From: Comamonas testosteroni | Lineage (GTDB): Bacteria; Pseudomonadota; Gammaproteobacteria; Burkholderiales; Burkholderiaceae_C | DNA: 64,000 bases | Assembly: GCA_008727115.1 (NCBI GenBank) | Contig: CP044131.1 | Span: 434,001 to 498,000 of the forward strand | Direction: 5' to 3' | Part shown: piece by piece, positions 29,259 to 39,433 of the stretch | How positions within the stretch are numbered: the stretch's first letter is position 1 | How the letters are laid out: the number at the start of each line of letters is the position of its first letter | The notes under the pieces: generated by a model | What the model saw: only the letters and a program-made list of their open reading frames with translations | The model's database searches: none | Told to the model about the DNA's origin: nothing | Made by a program: the position numbers and the translations under genes

Positions 29259-29362
29259 CATGTCTGTATGACTGCTGAGAAAAGCAGTAATGCACATGTA
29301 TTCCAAAGGCCCATGTCCTGGCTGCCTAGAATGTTTGGCCTCCATAGAAAAGACCGCAGAAC

Positions 29363-32300
29363 ATGACGCAGGGCCTGATCCGTATCCGTGGTGCTCGCCA
29401 GCACAATCTTCGCAATCTGGACATCGATATCCGTACTGGTGAGCTGACCGTGGTCACCGGTCCCAGCGGCTCGGGCAAGTCCAGTCTGGTGTTCGACACG
29501 CTGTACGCCGAAGGTCAGCGCCGCTATGTCGAGACCTTCTCCGCCTATGCGCGCCAGTTCCTCGATCGCATGGATAAGCCGGCTGTGGACAAGGTCGAAG
29601 GCGTTCCGCCCGCGATTGCCATCGACCAGACCAACCCGGTGCGCAACTCGCGCTCCACCGTGGGCACGATGACGGAGATCAACGATCACCTCAAGCTGCT
29701 GTTTGCGCGCGCGGCCCAGTTGTTCGACAGCAAGACCGCCATGCCTGTGCACCACGACACGGCAGATTCGATCTATGCAGAGTTGGCGCAGCGCTGCGAA
29801 GCGGCGGGCGACCCGCGCATTGCCATCACTTTTCCCGTGGAGCTGCCGGCCAACACCACGGCTGAAGAAGTCGAGCAATGGTTGTCTGCCAGCGGCTTTA
29901 CCAAGGTGCAGGCCGAGCGCGAAGTGGAGCGTGCCCAGCCTGTGGCCGATGAGGTGAGTAAGGGCAAGAAAAAGACCAAGGCCGCACCCGAAAAAATCAA
30001 GGTGCTGGATGTCATTGCCGATCGTTTTCGCCTCAGCAAGGTCGAACGAGTCCGCGCCATGGAGGCGATTGAAGTGGGCCTCAAGCGCGGCAGCGGCAGG
30101 CTTACGGTCTATGTGCTACCCGAGAGTGGTGCAGAAGCCGCCGAGCCCGAGCTGTGGAAGTTCTCGCTGGGTCTGCATTGCCCAGAGAGCAATCTGACCT
30201 ATCAGGAGCCGATTCCCTCGCTGTTCTCCTTCAACTCCGCAGTGGGCGCCTGCGATGCCTGCCGTGGTTTCGGGCGCGTGATTGGTGTGGACTGGGGCCT
30301 GGTGATTCCCAATGAAAAGCTCACCTTGCGCACCGGTGTCATCAAACCCATTCAGACCCCGGCGTGGAAAGAGATTCAGGACGACCTGATGCGCCACTCC
30401 GAGGCCGAAGGCATTCCGCGCGATACGGCCTGGTCCAAGCTGACTCAGGCGCAGAAAGACTGGGTGATCGAGGGCTCGCCGAACTGGAACGGCAAATGGA
30501 GTCAGACCTGGTATGGCATTCGCCGTTTTTTCGAGTACCTCGAAAGCAAGGCCTACAAGATGCACATCCGGGTGCTGCTGTCCAAGTACCGCAGCTACAC
30601 CGAATGCCCGACTTGCGGCGGCGCTCGCCTCAAGACCGAAAGCCTGCTTTGGCGCATTGGCAGCAAGCAGGCTGCCGATGCAGTGCTGCCGCCCGGCGAC
30701 GAGAGCGGCAGATACCAGCGCTTCATGCCGCAGGGCGTGGGCTGGAGCCGTGAGCAGCTGGAAGGCCTGCCTGGCCTGTGCTTGCATGATCTGATGCGTC
30801 TGCCGATCACGCGGCTGCGCGAGTTCTTTGCGCAGCTGGCTCCCAACGCGGCAGACCAAAATGATGGTGAAGCACAGGCGCTCAAGATGCTGCATGCCGA
30901 AGTCATGACGCGGCTGCAGTATCTGTGCGATGTGGGCATTGGGTACCTCACGTTAGACCGCCAGAGCCGCACGCTGAGCGGCGGCGAGGTGCAGCGCATC
31001 AACCTGACCACGGCCTTAGGCACTTCGCTGGTCAATACCTTGTTTGTGCTCGACGAGCCATCGATTGGCTTGCATCCGCGCGATATGGAGCGCATTACCG
31101 AGGCCATGCAGCGTCTGCGTGATGCGGGCAATACGCTGGTAGTGGTGGAGCACGACCCGGCCGTGATGTTTGCCGCCGATCGCATGATCGACATGGGCCC
31201 AGGCCCCGGTGCACGGGGCGGCCAGATCGTGTTCGACGGCACGCCCGAGGATTTGCGCCAGGCCGATACCCTGACCGGTGCCTATCTGGGCGGGCGCAAG
31301 CAGGTGGGTTTCGGTCTCAAGCGCATGGTGACCGAGAGCACGCCGCGCCTGATTCTCGAGGGCGCGCGCGAGCACAATCTGCGTGATATCAGCGTGGACT
31401 TTCCGCTGCAGCGCCTGGTCACCATCACCGGCGTTTCGGGTTCGGGAAAATCCACGCTGATCCAGGATGTTCTGGTGCCTGCGCTGATGCGGCACTTCGG
31501 CAAGCCCACCGATGCGGCGGGCGCGTTCGAGCGCCTGCTGGGCGCGGACCATCTGGCCGATGTGATGTTTGTGGACCAGTCGCCGATCGGCAAGACGGCG
31601 CGCTCCAACCCGGTCAGCTATGTGGGCGCCTGGGATGCATTGCGCGAGCTTTTCGCCGTGGCGCCGCTGTCGCGCCAGCGCGGCTACACGGCTGCCAAGT
31701 TCAGCTTCAACAGCGGTGACGGTCGCTGCCCGACCTGCGGCGGCTCGGGCTTCGAGCATGTGGAGATGCAGTTCCTCTCGGACGTCTATCTGCGCTGCCC
31801 GGATTGCAACGGCACACGCTACCGCCCCGAAATTCTGGAAGTGAAAATCGAGCGCAACGGCCAGTCGCTGAATGTGGCCGATGTGCTGGAGCTCACCGTC
31901 GCCGAAGCCGCGCTGCTGTTTGCGCAGGACCGTGACGTGATCCGCGCGCTGCAGCCCATCGTCGATGTGGGCCTGGAATATGTGAAGCTGGGTCAGCCCG
32001 TACCCACGCTGTCAGGCGGCGAGGCACAGCGCCTCAAGCTTGCAGGCTTTCTGGCCGAGGCTGCCAAGGCGCAGTCCAAGAGCAAACAATCGCTGGCCAA
32101 AAAAGGCACGCTTTTCCTGTTCGACGAGCCCACAACCGGCCTGCATTTCGAAGACATTGCCAAGCTCATGCGTGCATTGCGCAAGCTGCTGGAAGCGGGC
32201 CACTCGCTGATCGTCATCGAGCACAACCTGGACGTGATTCGCGCCAGCGATTGGCTGATCGATCTGGGTCCCGAAGGTGGTGATGGCGGTGGCCTGATCG

Positions 32301-35300
32301 TCGCCCAGGGCACGCCTGAAGATGTGCGCCATGTGAAGCAGTCGCACACGGCCCAGGCCTTGCGCGAATACGACCTCGCCATGGGCGTGGGCGGGGAGGC
32401 GGTGCGTGAAGTCGCGCCCATGCTCTATAAACCGGAGCGCAAAGCGAAGGCTGCACAAGCGCCACAGGCAAAAAATGCCATTGAAATCGTCAATGCCAAG
32501 GAGCACAACCTCAAGTCGCTGAGCGTGGATGTGCCGCGCGGCAAGTTCAATGTGGTGACCGGGGTGTCGGGCTCGGGCAAGTCCACGCTGGCTTTCGACA
32601 TTTTGTTCAACGAAGGTCAGCGCCGCTATCTCGAATCACTCAATGCCTATGCGCGTTCCATCGTGCAGCCTGCAGGCCGTCCCGAGGTCGATGCGGTCTA
32701 TGGCATACCGCCCACGGTGGCCATCGAGCAGCGCCTGTCGCGCGGCGGGCGCAAATCCACGGTGGGCACCACGACCGAGGTCTGGCATTTCTTGCGCCTG
32801 CTCTATGTGAAGCTGGGCGTGCAGCACTGCATTCACGACGATGCCATCGTGCAGCCTCAGACCGAGGAAAGCATTGCCGCGCAGCTGATGACGAATTTTC
32901 GCGGCCAGACCATTGGCTTGCTGAGCCCGCTGGTCGTCAACCGCAAGGGCGTCTATACCGAGCTGGCCGACTGGGCGCGGCCCAAGGGTTACACGCATCT
33001 GCGCGTGGACGGCGAGTTTCTCCCGACCACGGGCTTTCCGCGTATCGACCGTTTCAAGGAGCACACCATCGAGCTGCCCGTGGCCAGCGTGACGGTGACC
33101 GCGGCCAACGAGAAGGAGCTGCGCGGCCATCTGCGCCAGGCGCTGGAAATCGGCAAGGGCGTGCTGCATGTGCTGTCCGGCATCGAAAATCTGGCCGATG
33201 CCATGCAAGGCGGCCAGAGCACGGCCGGTATTGGCGCGCTGCAGGTGTTTTCCACCCAGCGTGCCTGCCCGGTCTGCGCCACCAGTTATGCGGAGCTGGA
33301 CCCGCGACTGTTCAGCTACAACAGCAAGCATGGCTGGTGCCCCGACTGCGTGGGCACGGGCGTGAAGCTGACCAAGGACCAGCGCAAGGTCTATGACGAC
33401 ACCTTGCTGGCCGACGACAACCGGGGACGTGAGGTGAAGTTCGAGGGCCAGGAGGTGGAAGACTTGGCCGAGGTGGAATGCCCCAAGTGCCACGGCACAC
33501 GTCTGAATCCTGTGGCGCGAGCCGTGAAGTTCCACGACGAGGCGATTACCGATATTGCGCAACTGTCGGTCAGCGATGTGCGTCAATGGATACAGAGCCT
33601 GGAACTCACAGGTCGCGAAGCCGATATTGCGCGCGACCTGATTCCCGAGATTCAAAGCCGTCTCGAATTCCTGGAAGAAGTCGGCCTCAACTATCTGACG
33701 CTGGACCGCGGAGCACCTACGCTGAGTGGTGGCGAGGCGCAGCGCATTCGCCTTGCTGCGCAGTTGGGCAGCAATCTGCAAGGCGTTTGCTATGTGCTGG
33801 ACGAGCCCACCATCGGCCTGCATGCGCGCGACAACCAGATCCTGCTCAATGCCTTGCACAAGCTGGGCGACAAGGGCAACACGCTGGTGGTGGTGGAGCA
33901 TGACGAAGACACGATTCGCCGCGCCGATCATGTGATCGATATCGGCCCCAGTGCCGGTATTCGCGGTGGTCGACTGGTCGCAGAGGGCTCGGTGCAGGAC
34001 ATCATGGATGCCAAGGATTCGGTCACTGGCCGCTATCTGCTGCACGCCATGCGCCACCCCTTCAAGCCGCGCCTTTGGGTGGGTGAGGGCGAACCGCCTG
34101 CGTCTACCGCAGTGCCTGCATCTGCTATGCAAACAGAAGCTGCTATCGCTGATGTGCAGGATGTTTCAGATAAGAAAGTATCAAAATCCAAGAAAAAGAA
34201 AGCGCAAGCAGCTACTGGAACAGTAGTGGTTGAAGAAAGCAACGTGCTGCACTGGCTGACGGTGCTGGGCGCGAATCTGCACAATCTGCAGAACGTGGAT
34301 GCGCGCGTACCGCTCAAGCGACTGGTGGCCGTAACCGGAGTTTCGGGCTCCGGCAAATCCACACTGGCGCGCGATGTGCTGCTGACCAATGTGGCGGCCT
34401 GGGTGCAGCAGCGCTCGACCAAGGCCGGGCGCGATGCCATGGACGAAGGCAAGTCGCCGGTGCTGGTTGGGTGCAAGGGGCTCCAGGGATTTGAGACGAT
34501 TGATCGCGTGCTGGAGGTGGACCAGACACCCATTGGAAAAACGCCGCGTTCCTGCCCTGCGACCTATATCGGTTTCTGGGACACGATTCGCAAGTTGTTT
34601 GCCGAAACGCTGGAGGCCAAGGCGCGCGGCTATGCGGCCGGGCGCTTCAGCTTCAACACCGGCGAAGGCCGCTGCCCGGCTTGCGAAGGCCAGGGCGTGC
34701 GCACCATCGAGATGAGCTTTTTGCCCGATGTGAAAGTGCCTTGCGAGGTCTGCCACGGTGCACGCTTCAACCCCGAGACGCTGGCAGTGACCTGGCGCGG
34801 CAAAAGCATTGGCGAGGTGCTGCAGATGGAGGTGGACGAGGCCGTGGAGTTCTTTGCCTCCATGCCCTCGATTGCCCATCCGCTGCAGTTGCTGAAAGAC
34901 GTGGGCCTGGGCTATCTGACGCTGGGCCAGCCATCGCCCACGCTGTCGGGCGGCGAGGCCCAGCGCATCAAGCTGGTGACCGAGCTGACCAAGGTGCGTG
35001 ACGATATCGGCCGCCGTGGTCAGAAGGCTCCGCACACGCTGTATGTGCTGGATGAGCCCACCGTGGGCCTGCACATGGCCGATGTGGACAAGCTCATCCA
35101 TGTGCTGCATCGACTGGTGGATGGCGGTCACAGCGTGGTGGTCATCGAGCACGACCTTGATGTGATTGCCGAGGCCGACTGGATCATCGATCTAGGCCCC
35201 GAAGGGGGACGCGACGGTGGCCGCATTGTGGCGACCGGTACGCCCGAGGAGCTGGTCAAGATCGGCACGCATACCGGCAAGGCGCTGGCACCTGTGCTGG

Positions 35301-35311
35301 CGCGTTCCTGA
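29363..35311 (+). CDS. Double-length UvrA-like ABC ATPase (four nucleotide-binding domains)
   Basis: At 1982 residues this is about twice the length of UvrA. Four Walker A motifs are visible: GPSGSGKS (33-40) and GVSGSGKST at 690, 1067 and 1659. Four LSGGE signatures lie at about 538, 883, 1454 and 1861. Each half repeats the UvrA layout, including zinc-binding pairs such as [27 protein letters not shown] and [11 protein letters not shown]. The halves join near residue 1040. Lys/Ala-rich linkers sit at about 198-210, 1030-1045 and 1585-1620. UvrA normally works as a dimer in damage recognition; this chain may be a fused dimer. Whether it binds UvrB or does another job is unknown. Confidence 0.9.
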   Translation: MTQGLIRIRGARQHNLRNLDIDIRTGELTVVTGPSGSGKSSLVFDTLYAEGQRRYVETFSAYARQFLDRMDKPAVDKVEGVPPAIAIDQTNPVRNSRSTVGTMTEINDHLKLLFARAAQLFDSKTAMPVHHDTADSIYAELAQRCEAAGDPRIAITFPVELPANTTAEEVEQWLSASGFTKVQAEREVERAQPVADEVSKGKKKTKAAPEKIKVLDVIADRFRLSKVERVRAMEAIEVGLKRGSGRLTVYVLPESGAEAAEPELWKFSLGLHCPESNLTYQEPIPSLFSFNSAVGACDACRGFGRVIGVDWGLVIPNEKLTLRTGVIKPIQTPAWKEIQDDLMRHSEAEGIPRDTAWSKLTQAQKDWVIEGSPNWNGKWSQTWYGIRRFFEYLESKAYKMHIRVLLSKYRSYTECPTCGGARLKTESLLWRIGSKQAADAVLPPGDESGRYQRFMPQGVGWSREQLEGLPGLCLHDLMRLPITRLREFFAQLAPNAADQNDGEAQALKMLHAEVMTRLQYLCDVGIGYLTLDRQSRTLSGGEVQRINLTTALGTSLVNTLFVLDEPSIGLHPRDMERITEAMQRLRDAGNTLVVVEHDPAVMFAADRMIDMGPGPGARGGQIVFDGTPEDLRQADTLTGAYLGGRKQVGFGLKRMVTESTPRLILEGAREHNLRDISVDFPLQRLVTITGVSGSGKSTLIQDVLVPALMRHFGKPTDAAGAFERLLGADHLADVMFVDQSPIGKTARSNPVSYVGAWDALRELFAVAPLSRQRGYTAAKFSFNSGDGRCPTCGGSGFEHVEMQFLSDVYLRCPDCNGTRYRPEILEVKIERNGQSLNVADVLELTVAEAALLFAQDRDVIRALQPIVDVGLEYVKLGQPVPTLSGGEAQRLKLAGFLAEAAKAQSKSKQSLAKKGTLFLFDEPTTGLHFEDIAKLMRALRKLLEAGHSLIVIEHNLDVIRASDWLIDLGPEGGDGGGLIVAQGTPEDVRHVKQSHTAQALREYDLAMGVGGEAVREVAPMLYKPERKAKAAQAPQAKNAIEIVNAKEHNLKSLSVDVPRGKFNVVTGVSGSGKSTLAFDILFNEGQRRYLESLNAYARSIVQPAGRPEVDAVYGIPPTVAIEQRLSRGGRKSTVGTTTEVWHFLRLLYVKLGVQHCIHDDAIVQPQTEESIAAQLMTNFRGQTIGLLSPLVVNRKGVYTELADWARPKGYTHLRVDGEFLPTTGFPRIDRFKEHTIELPVASVTVTAANEKELRGHLRQALEIGKGVLHVLSGIENLADAMQGGQSTAGIGALQVFSTQRACPVCATSYAELDPRLFSYNSKHGWCPDCVGTGVKLTKDQRKVYDDTLLADDNRGREVKFEGQEVEDLAEVECPKCHGTRLNPVARAVKFHDEAITDIAQLSVSDVRQWIQSLELTGREADIARDLIPEIQSRLEFLEEVGLNYLTLDRGAPTLSGGEAQRIRLAAQLGSNLQGVCYVLDEPTIGLHARDNQILLNALHKLGDKGNTLVVVEHDEDTIRRADHVIDIGPSAGIRGGRLVAEGSVQDIMDAKDSVTGRYLLHAMRHPFKPRLWVGEGEPPASTAVPASAMQTEAAIADVQDVSDKKVSKSKKKKAQAATGTVVVEESNVLHWLTVLGANLHNLQNVDARVPLKRLVAVTGVSGSGKSTLARDVLLTNVAAWVQQRSTKAGRDAMDEGKSPVLVGCKGLQGFETIDRVLEVDQTPIGKTPRSCPATYIGFWDTIRKLFAETLEAKARGYAAGRFSFNTGEGRCPACEGQGVRTIEMSFLPDVKVPCEVCHGARFNPETLAVTWRGKSIGEVLQMEVDEAVEFFASMPSIAHPLQLLKDVGLGYLTLGQPSPTLSGGEAQRIKLVTELTKVRDDIGRRGQKAPHTLYVLDEPTVGLHMADVDKLIHVLHRLVDGGHSVVVIEHDLDVIAEADWIIDLGPEGGRDGGRIVATGTPEELVKIGTHTGKALAPVLARS
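34130..34214 (+). repeat. Probable family 2 repeat remnant inside the UvrA-like gene
   Basis: The stretch contains GAAGCTGCTATCGCT, an inner TTTCAGATAAGAAAG and an end GCGCAAGCAGCTA (34202-34214), the last identical over 12 bases to the right arm of the copy at 18073. It encodes a Lys/Ala-rich linker (about residues 1590-1618) in frame. The middle is degraded. Confidence 0.45.
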
Positions 35312-35324
35312 TCTTCAACGAAGC

Positions 35325-35356
35325 AAGGCAGCGATGATGGACATCGCTGCCTTTTT
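35325..35356. terminator. Terminator between the UvrA-like gene and the convergent MHS gene
   Basis: AAGGCAGCGATG (35325-35336) and CATCGCTGCCTT (35342-35353) form a long perfect stem, followed by T on the plus strand. It lies between convergent stops. Confidence 0.85.
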
Positions 35357-35361
35357 CATGC

Positions 35362-36711
35362 TCAGGCGTTGCGGAGCCGGGATGCCGGGAGCGTGCTGGA
35401 AGTGCTTGGCTCGGCGGCCTGCTCGACCGGTGGGGGCGTGCGGCTGATGGAGCGGGCGCAGAGCGCGGAGACCAGACCGGCAAACAGGATGTAGCAGCAG
35501 ATCAGCCAGGGTGATCCACCGCTGGTTTTGATCAGGCTGGTGGCAATGATGGGCGTGATGCCGGCCGCAAAAATCCCCGAGAACTGATAGACGAAGGAGA
35601 TGCCGGTGTAGCGCACCTTGGCGTCAAACAGGTCACAGAACAGTGCGGCCTCGGGGCCGTAGACCGAGGCGTAGATTACGCCGAGCGGGATGACGATCGA
35701 TGCCCAGATCAGCAAGGGGCTGCCGCCGCTGTGGGTCATGAGCCAGAAGGCCGGAAATGCGGAAATGGCGGTGATCAGCGAGCCCCACATATAGAGGCGG
35801 GAGCGCCCCATGCGGTCGGACATGTGCCCGAAGAACGGAATGGTCACGCACATTGCGACCGCAGCCATCATCACGCCTATCAGTGCATCGGTGCGGGATA
35901 TCTTTACCGTGTCGGTCAGATAGGTGATGGAGAACACGCCAAAGATGTTGAAGAAGACGCCGTCGATATAGCGCGCGCCCATGCCTTTGAGAACATTGCC
36001 GGGGTAGCGGCGCATCATGTCCATGAAAGGAATGGCGGTGGCTGCGTTGCGCTCCTTCACGGCGGCAAATTCCGGCGTCTCCTGTACATGCAGCCGGATG
36101 TACATGCCCACCAGAACCATCACGCCGGACAGCAGGAAGGCAATGCGCCAGCCCCAGGACATGAACTGCTCATTGGTACACAGCCAGGACAGCAGAGCCA
36201 CGACCCCGGAGGCCATGAACAGGCCGATGGCCAGCCCGACCTGCGGTAAGGAGGCGTAGAAGCCTTGCTTGTTCTTGGGTGCGTATTCATAGGCCATGAG
36301 CACGGCTCCGCCCCATTCGCCGCCGAGTCCTATGCCTTGGGCAATTCTGAGCAAGAGCAGCAAGATGGGGGCGGCAATGCCGATCTGGTCATAGGTCGGC
36401 GTCAGGCCGATCAGAAAGGTGGAAACGCCCATGATCATGAGCGTGATGACCAGCATGCTCTTGCGACCCACCTTGTCGCCGAAGTGGCCGAAGATGATGC
36501 CGCCCAGCGGGCGCGTGACAAAGCCGACCGCGAACGTGGTGTAGGCCAGAAGGGTGGAGATGAGCGGGTCTTCTCCAGGAAAGTAGAGTTTGCTGAAAAC
36601 GATGCCGGCGACAACGCCGTAGAGAAAAAAGTCATACCACTCGATGGTGGCGCCGATGAGAGCAGAGGTGACTACCTTACGAACGACCTTGGGATCACTG
36701 TCTTTTGCCAT
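35362..36711 (-). CDS. MHS-family MFS transporter
   Basis: This 449-residue proton symporter has the family marks IGATIEWYDFFLYGVVAG in helix 1, IIFGHFGDKVGRKSML, and GIGLGGEWGGAVLMAYEYAP. Unlike the transporter at 26185 it has no inserted loop. ATG 36711 follows GGAGACATC; the ORF continues upstream but without a good start. It is co-directional with and just downstream of the GMC oxidoreductase gene, which suggests it imports that enzyme's substrate. Confidence 0.9.
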   Translation of the reverse strand: MAKDSDPKVVRKVVTSALIGATIEWYDFFLYGVVAGIVFSKLYFPGEDPLISTLLAYTTFAVGFVTRPLGGIIFGHFGDKVGRKSMLVITLMIMGVSTFLIGLTPTYDQIGIAAPILLLLLRIAQGIGLGGEWGGAVLMAYEYAPKNKQGFYASLPQVGLAIGLFMASGVVALLSWLCTNEQFMSWGWRIAFLLSGVMVLVGMYIRLHVQETPEFAAVKERNAATAIPFMDMMRRYPGNVLKGMGARYIDGVFFNIFGVFSITYLTDTVKISRTDALIGVMMAAVAMCVTIPFFGHMSDRMGRSRLYMWGSLITAISAFPAFWLMTHSGGSPLLIWASIVIPLGVIYASVYGPEAALFCDLFDAKVRYTGISFVYQFSGIFAAGITPIIATSLIKTSGGSPWLICCYILFAGLVSALCARSISRTPPPVEQAAEPSTSSTLPASRLRNA

Positions 36712-36755
36712 GATGTCTCCTGGTGTCTTGTCGCGGTTTCTTGGCATGCAAGCAG

Positions 36756-38402
36756 TCATGCGACTTGGAACTGCTTTGCGTCTTCCTTGATCAGGTCGGC
36801 AGCCTTCTCGGCCATCATCACGACGGGGGCGTTGGTGTTGCCGGAGACCAGGGTGGGCATGACCGAGCAATCGACCACACGCAGGCCCTGGACGCCGTGG
36901 ACACGCAGGCGGGCATCTACGACGGACATGGGGTTCTGGGCCGGGCCCATGCTGCAGGTGCCGCTGGGGTGGAAGATGGTGGCGCCGTTGTTGCGGCAGA
37001 ACTCCAGTAGCTCTTCATCGCTTTGCTGGGCCGGGCCTGGCTTGATCTCCTGCTTCACATAGGGCGCCATGGCTGGTGTCTGCGCAATCTCTCTGGCCGC
37101 GCGCACGGCCGCGACATTGGTGCGGCGATCGAGTTCGGTGCTCAGGTAGTTGGGCTGCATCGATGGCGGCTCAAACGGATCTTGCGAGCGTATGCGCACA
37201 TGGCCGCGCGACTCGGGGCGCAGCTGACATACCGACATGGTGAAGCCCGAATAGGGATGAACCTTGCCGCCCGCCATGTCTGCTGAAAGCGTGGAGACGT
37301 GAAATTGAATGTCTGGCGTGTTCGCCACGGGCCGGCCATCCGCATGCTTGAGAGCACGCATGAAGCAGCCGCCTTGATTGATGCCCACGGCCAGTGGGCC
37401 AGAACGGTACAGCAGCCACTCCAGCCCCAGCTTGGTCGTGCCTATCCAGGAGTTCAGCTGATCGTTGGTGGTAATGGGTTTGCTGCATTCAAAGCTCAGG
37501 CGAATCTGCAGGTGGTCCTGCAGGTTCTCGCCGACGCCCGGCAGATCCTGCACGACGGGGATCCCCTTACTTTGAAGCAGTGCACGTGGCCCCAGGCCTG
37601 AAAGCTGCATGAGCTGGGGCGACTGTATGGCACCGGCGCTCAGAATGACCTCGGCATTGGCCATGGCCTTGCGCGACTTCCCGCGCTGAAAGAAGTTCAC
37701 ACCTATGGCCCGCTTGCCTCGCATGATCAAGCCGGTGGCCATGGCATCGGTTTCGATGTGCAGATTGGGACGGTTGCGGGCTGGGCCCAGATAGCCTTTG
37801 GCGGTGCTGCAGCGCAGGCCTTTGTGGGTGGTGAGCTGGTAGTAACCGGCCCCTTCCTGCTGGCGGCCATTGAAGTCATCGGTGCGGGGCACACCAATCT
37901 GTTGGGCTCCGTCGATGAAGGCTTCGATCAGCTCGTGCTTTGCGCCGATGTCGGAGACCCTGAGAGGGCCTGTGCTGCCATGCTCGGGAAACTTGCCGCG
38001 CGCATTGCCTTCGGACTTGATGAAGTAGGGCAGCACTTCTTCGTAAGACCAGCCTGGGTTGCCGAGCGCTGCCCAATGGTCGTAGTCCTGCGCTTGGCCG
38101 CGGACATAGATCAGGCCGTTGATGGAGCTGCTTCCGCCCAAGGTCTTGCCTCTGGGCCAATAGATGCGGCGGCCGTTCATATTGGGGTCAGGGTCGGTCT
38201 CGAAGCGCCAGTTGTACTGGGGGCTCCACATGGTCTTGCCATAGCCTATGGGCAGATGGATCCAGGGAGAGCGGTCGGGAGGGCCGGCTTCCAGCAGCAG
38301 CACCTTGGTTTGAGGATCTTCGGAAAGCCGTGCGGCGAGCACACATCCGGCAGAGCCTGCGCCGACGATGACATAGTCATAGCGATTGGCCATATTTGAC
38401 AC
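36756..38402 (-). CDS. GMC-family FAD oxidoreductase (choline dehydrogenase-like)
   Basis: The 548-residue flavoprotein has the FAD motif DYVIVGAGSAGCVLAARL near the N-terminus, the GMC signature WPRGKTLGGSSSINGLIYVR, and a C-terminal IFHPSGTCSMG with catalytic His. It oxidises an alcohol to an aldehyde; choline is only one possible substrate and no betaine genes lie nearby. GTG 38402 is preferred over ATG 38393 because AGGAGA lies six bases before it. A palindromic operator and the divergent IclR gene lie upstream. Confidence 0.91.
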   Translation of the reverse strand: MSNMANRYDYVIVGAGSAGCVLAARLSEDPQTKVLLLEAGPPDRSPWIHLPIGYGKTMWSPQYNWRFETDPDPNMNGRRIYWPRGKTLGGSSSINGLIYVRGQAQDYDHWAALGNPGWSYEEVLPYFIKSEGNARGKFPEHGSTGPLRVSDIGAKHELIEAFIDGAQQIGVPRTDDFNGRQQEGAGYYQLTTHKGLRCSTAKGYLGPARNRPNLHIETDAMATGLIMRGKRAIGVNFFQRGKSRKAMANAEVILSAGAIQSPQLMQLSGLGPRALLQSKGIPVVQDLPGVGENLQDHLQIRLSFECSKPITTNDQLNSWIGTTKLGLEWLLYRSGPLAVGINQGGCFMRALKHADGRPVANTPDIQFHVSTLSADMAGGKVHPYSGFTMSVCQLRPESRGHVRIRSQDPFEPPSMQPNYLSTELDRRTNVAAVRAAREIAQTPAMAPYVKQEIKPGPAQQSDEELLEFCRNNGATIFHPSGTCSMGPAQNPMSVVDARLRVHGVQGLRVVDCSVMPTLVSGNTNAPVVMMAEKAADLIKEDAKQFQVA

Positions 38403-38423
38403 AGCGATTCTCCTTTTCCTCCT

Positions 38424-38455
38424 GGTGGAACTAAAAGTTCCTTTTGGTGGAACTC
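38424..38455. promoter_or_regulatory. Candidate IclR-type operator
   Basis: GGAACT-AAA-AGTTCC (38427-38441) is a perfect inverted repeat. GGTGGAACT occurs at 38424-38432 and again at 38446-38454, two helical turns apart. The site lies in the 134 bp between divergent GMC and IclR genes and resembles known IclR-family boxes. Confidence 0.6.
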
Positions 38456-38536
38456 TATGGTTGAGGGTGGATTCTGTAATCAGCGATTTCCTTGATCTCG
38501 TAAACGCTGAGCTGTGTAGCCGATACGGGTGCGGGC

Positions 38537-39361
38537 ATGAGCTGTGCCATCATTCCGTTCATGTCTGTCGCTACTTCTCACAGCTCTTCCGATCCCGTCA
38601 TGGATGAACAGCCGGATCCCAGCTCCATGTCGGACCGCGCACTCGCAGTTCTGGATTACGTGACGCGAAGCAGCGAGCCCCCTGGATTGATGGACATTGC
38701 CGGTGCGCTGAACTTCCCGAAGGCAACGGCTTCGCGCCTTTGCTCGGCACTGGAGTCACGGCAGTGGCTCACCAGGCATGCCGGTGACCGCAGCTTTTCG
38801 CCCGGGCCGCGCTTGCTCAGTCTTGCGGTCAGAGCCTTGCAAAGCGACCCGCGCCAGGCCTTGCGGCATGAACTGCTGTCGCAGCTAGTGAAGACGCTGG
38901 GGGAAACCTGCAACCTCACCATGCTGGATGGAACCCAGGTGCGCTACCTGGACCGCGTAGAGACGCATTGGCCGCTGCGCATGCAGCTGGAGGCAGGCTC
39001 CCGAGTGCCGCTGCACGCCACGGCAAGCGGCAAGCTTTTTCTGGCCCATATGGAGCCAGGGCGTCGTCTTGCGATGCTGGGCAATCTTGCGCTGCAGGCT
39101 TGCACTGCGCATACGCTGCAGACTGCCGAGGACTTGCTCAGGGAGTGTGCCGAGATCGAAAAGAAGGGCTATGCCTGCGACCGCGAGGAGTTCATGCTGG
39201 GCATGATTGCCGTGGCGGTGCCGGTGAAGGATGAGCAGGGCATTTGCCGCGCAGCGCTGGCCGTCCATGCTCCGCTGGCGCGCATGACTTTGGAGCAGGC
39301 CTTGACGGGCTTGCCCCATCTGCAGGACACGGCTCAGCGCATGGGGCGTCTTTTGTTCTAG
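38537..39361 (+). CDS. IclR-family transcriptional regulator
   Basis: The 274-residue regulator has an N-terminal winged helix (about 30-95: RALAVLDYVTRSSEPPGL, then FPKATASRLCSALE) and a C-terminal ligand-binding domain with PLHATASGKLFLAHM and KKGYACDREEFMLGMIAVAVPV, both typical of IclR. Start candidates are 38537, 38561 and 38600; the first two add a weakly conserved N-terminus. It is divergent from the GMC/MHS genes and convergent with the TRAP operon, and probably controls one or both through the palindrome upstream. Confidence 0.9.
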   Translation: MSCAIIPFMSVATSHSSSDPVMDEQPDPSSMSDRALAVLDYVTRSSEPPGLMDIAGALNFPKATASRLCSALESRQWLTRHAGDRSFSPGPRLLSLAVRALQSDPRQALRHELLSQLVKTLGETCNLTMLDGTQVRYLDRVETHWPLRMQLEAGSRVPLHATASGKLFLAHMEPGRRLAMLGNLALQACTAHTLQTAEDLLRECAEIEKKGYACDREEFMLGMIAVAVPVKDEQGICRAALAVHAPLARMTLEQALTGLPHLQDTAQRMGRLLF

Positions 39362-39381
39362 CGCCGTCTGAAATCATCGAG

Positions 39382-39421
39382 AAATCGAAAAAGGCTGCCG
39401 GAAGGCAGCCTTTTTCGATTT
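39382..39421. terminator. Bidirectional terminator between IclR and dctM
   Basis: An 18-bp perfect stem (39382-39399 with 39404-39421) closed by a GGAA loop, core AAGGCTGCC/GGCAGCCTT, has A-tracts and T-tracts on both sides, suitable for the convergent genes. Confidence 0.92.
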
Positions 39422-39433
39422 GCGTGGCAATGC

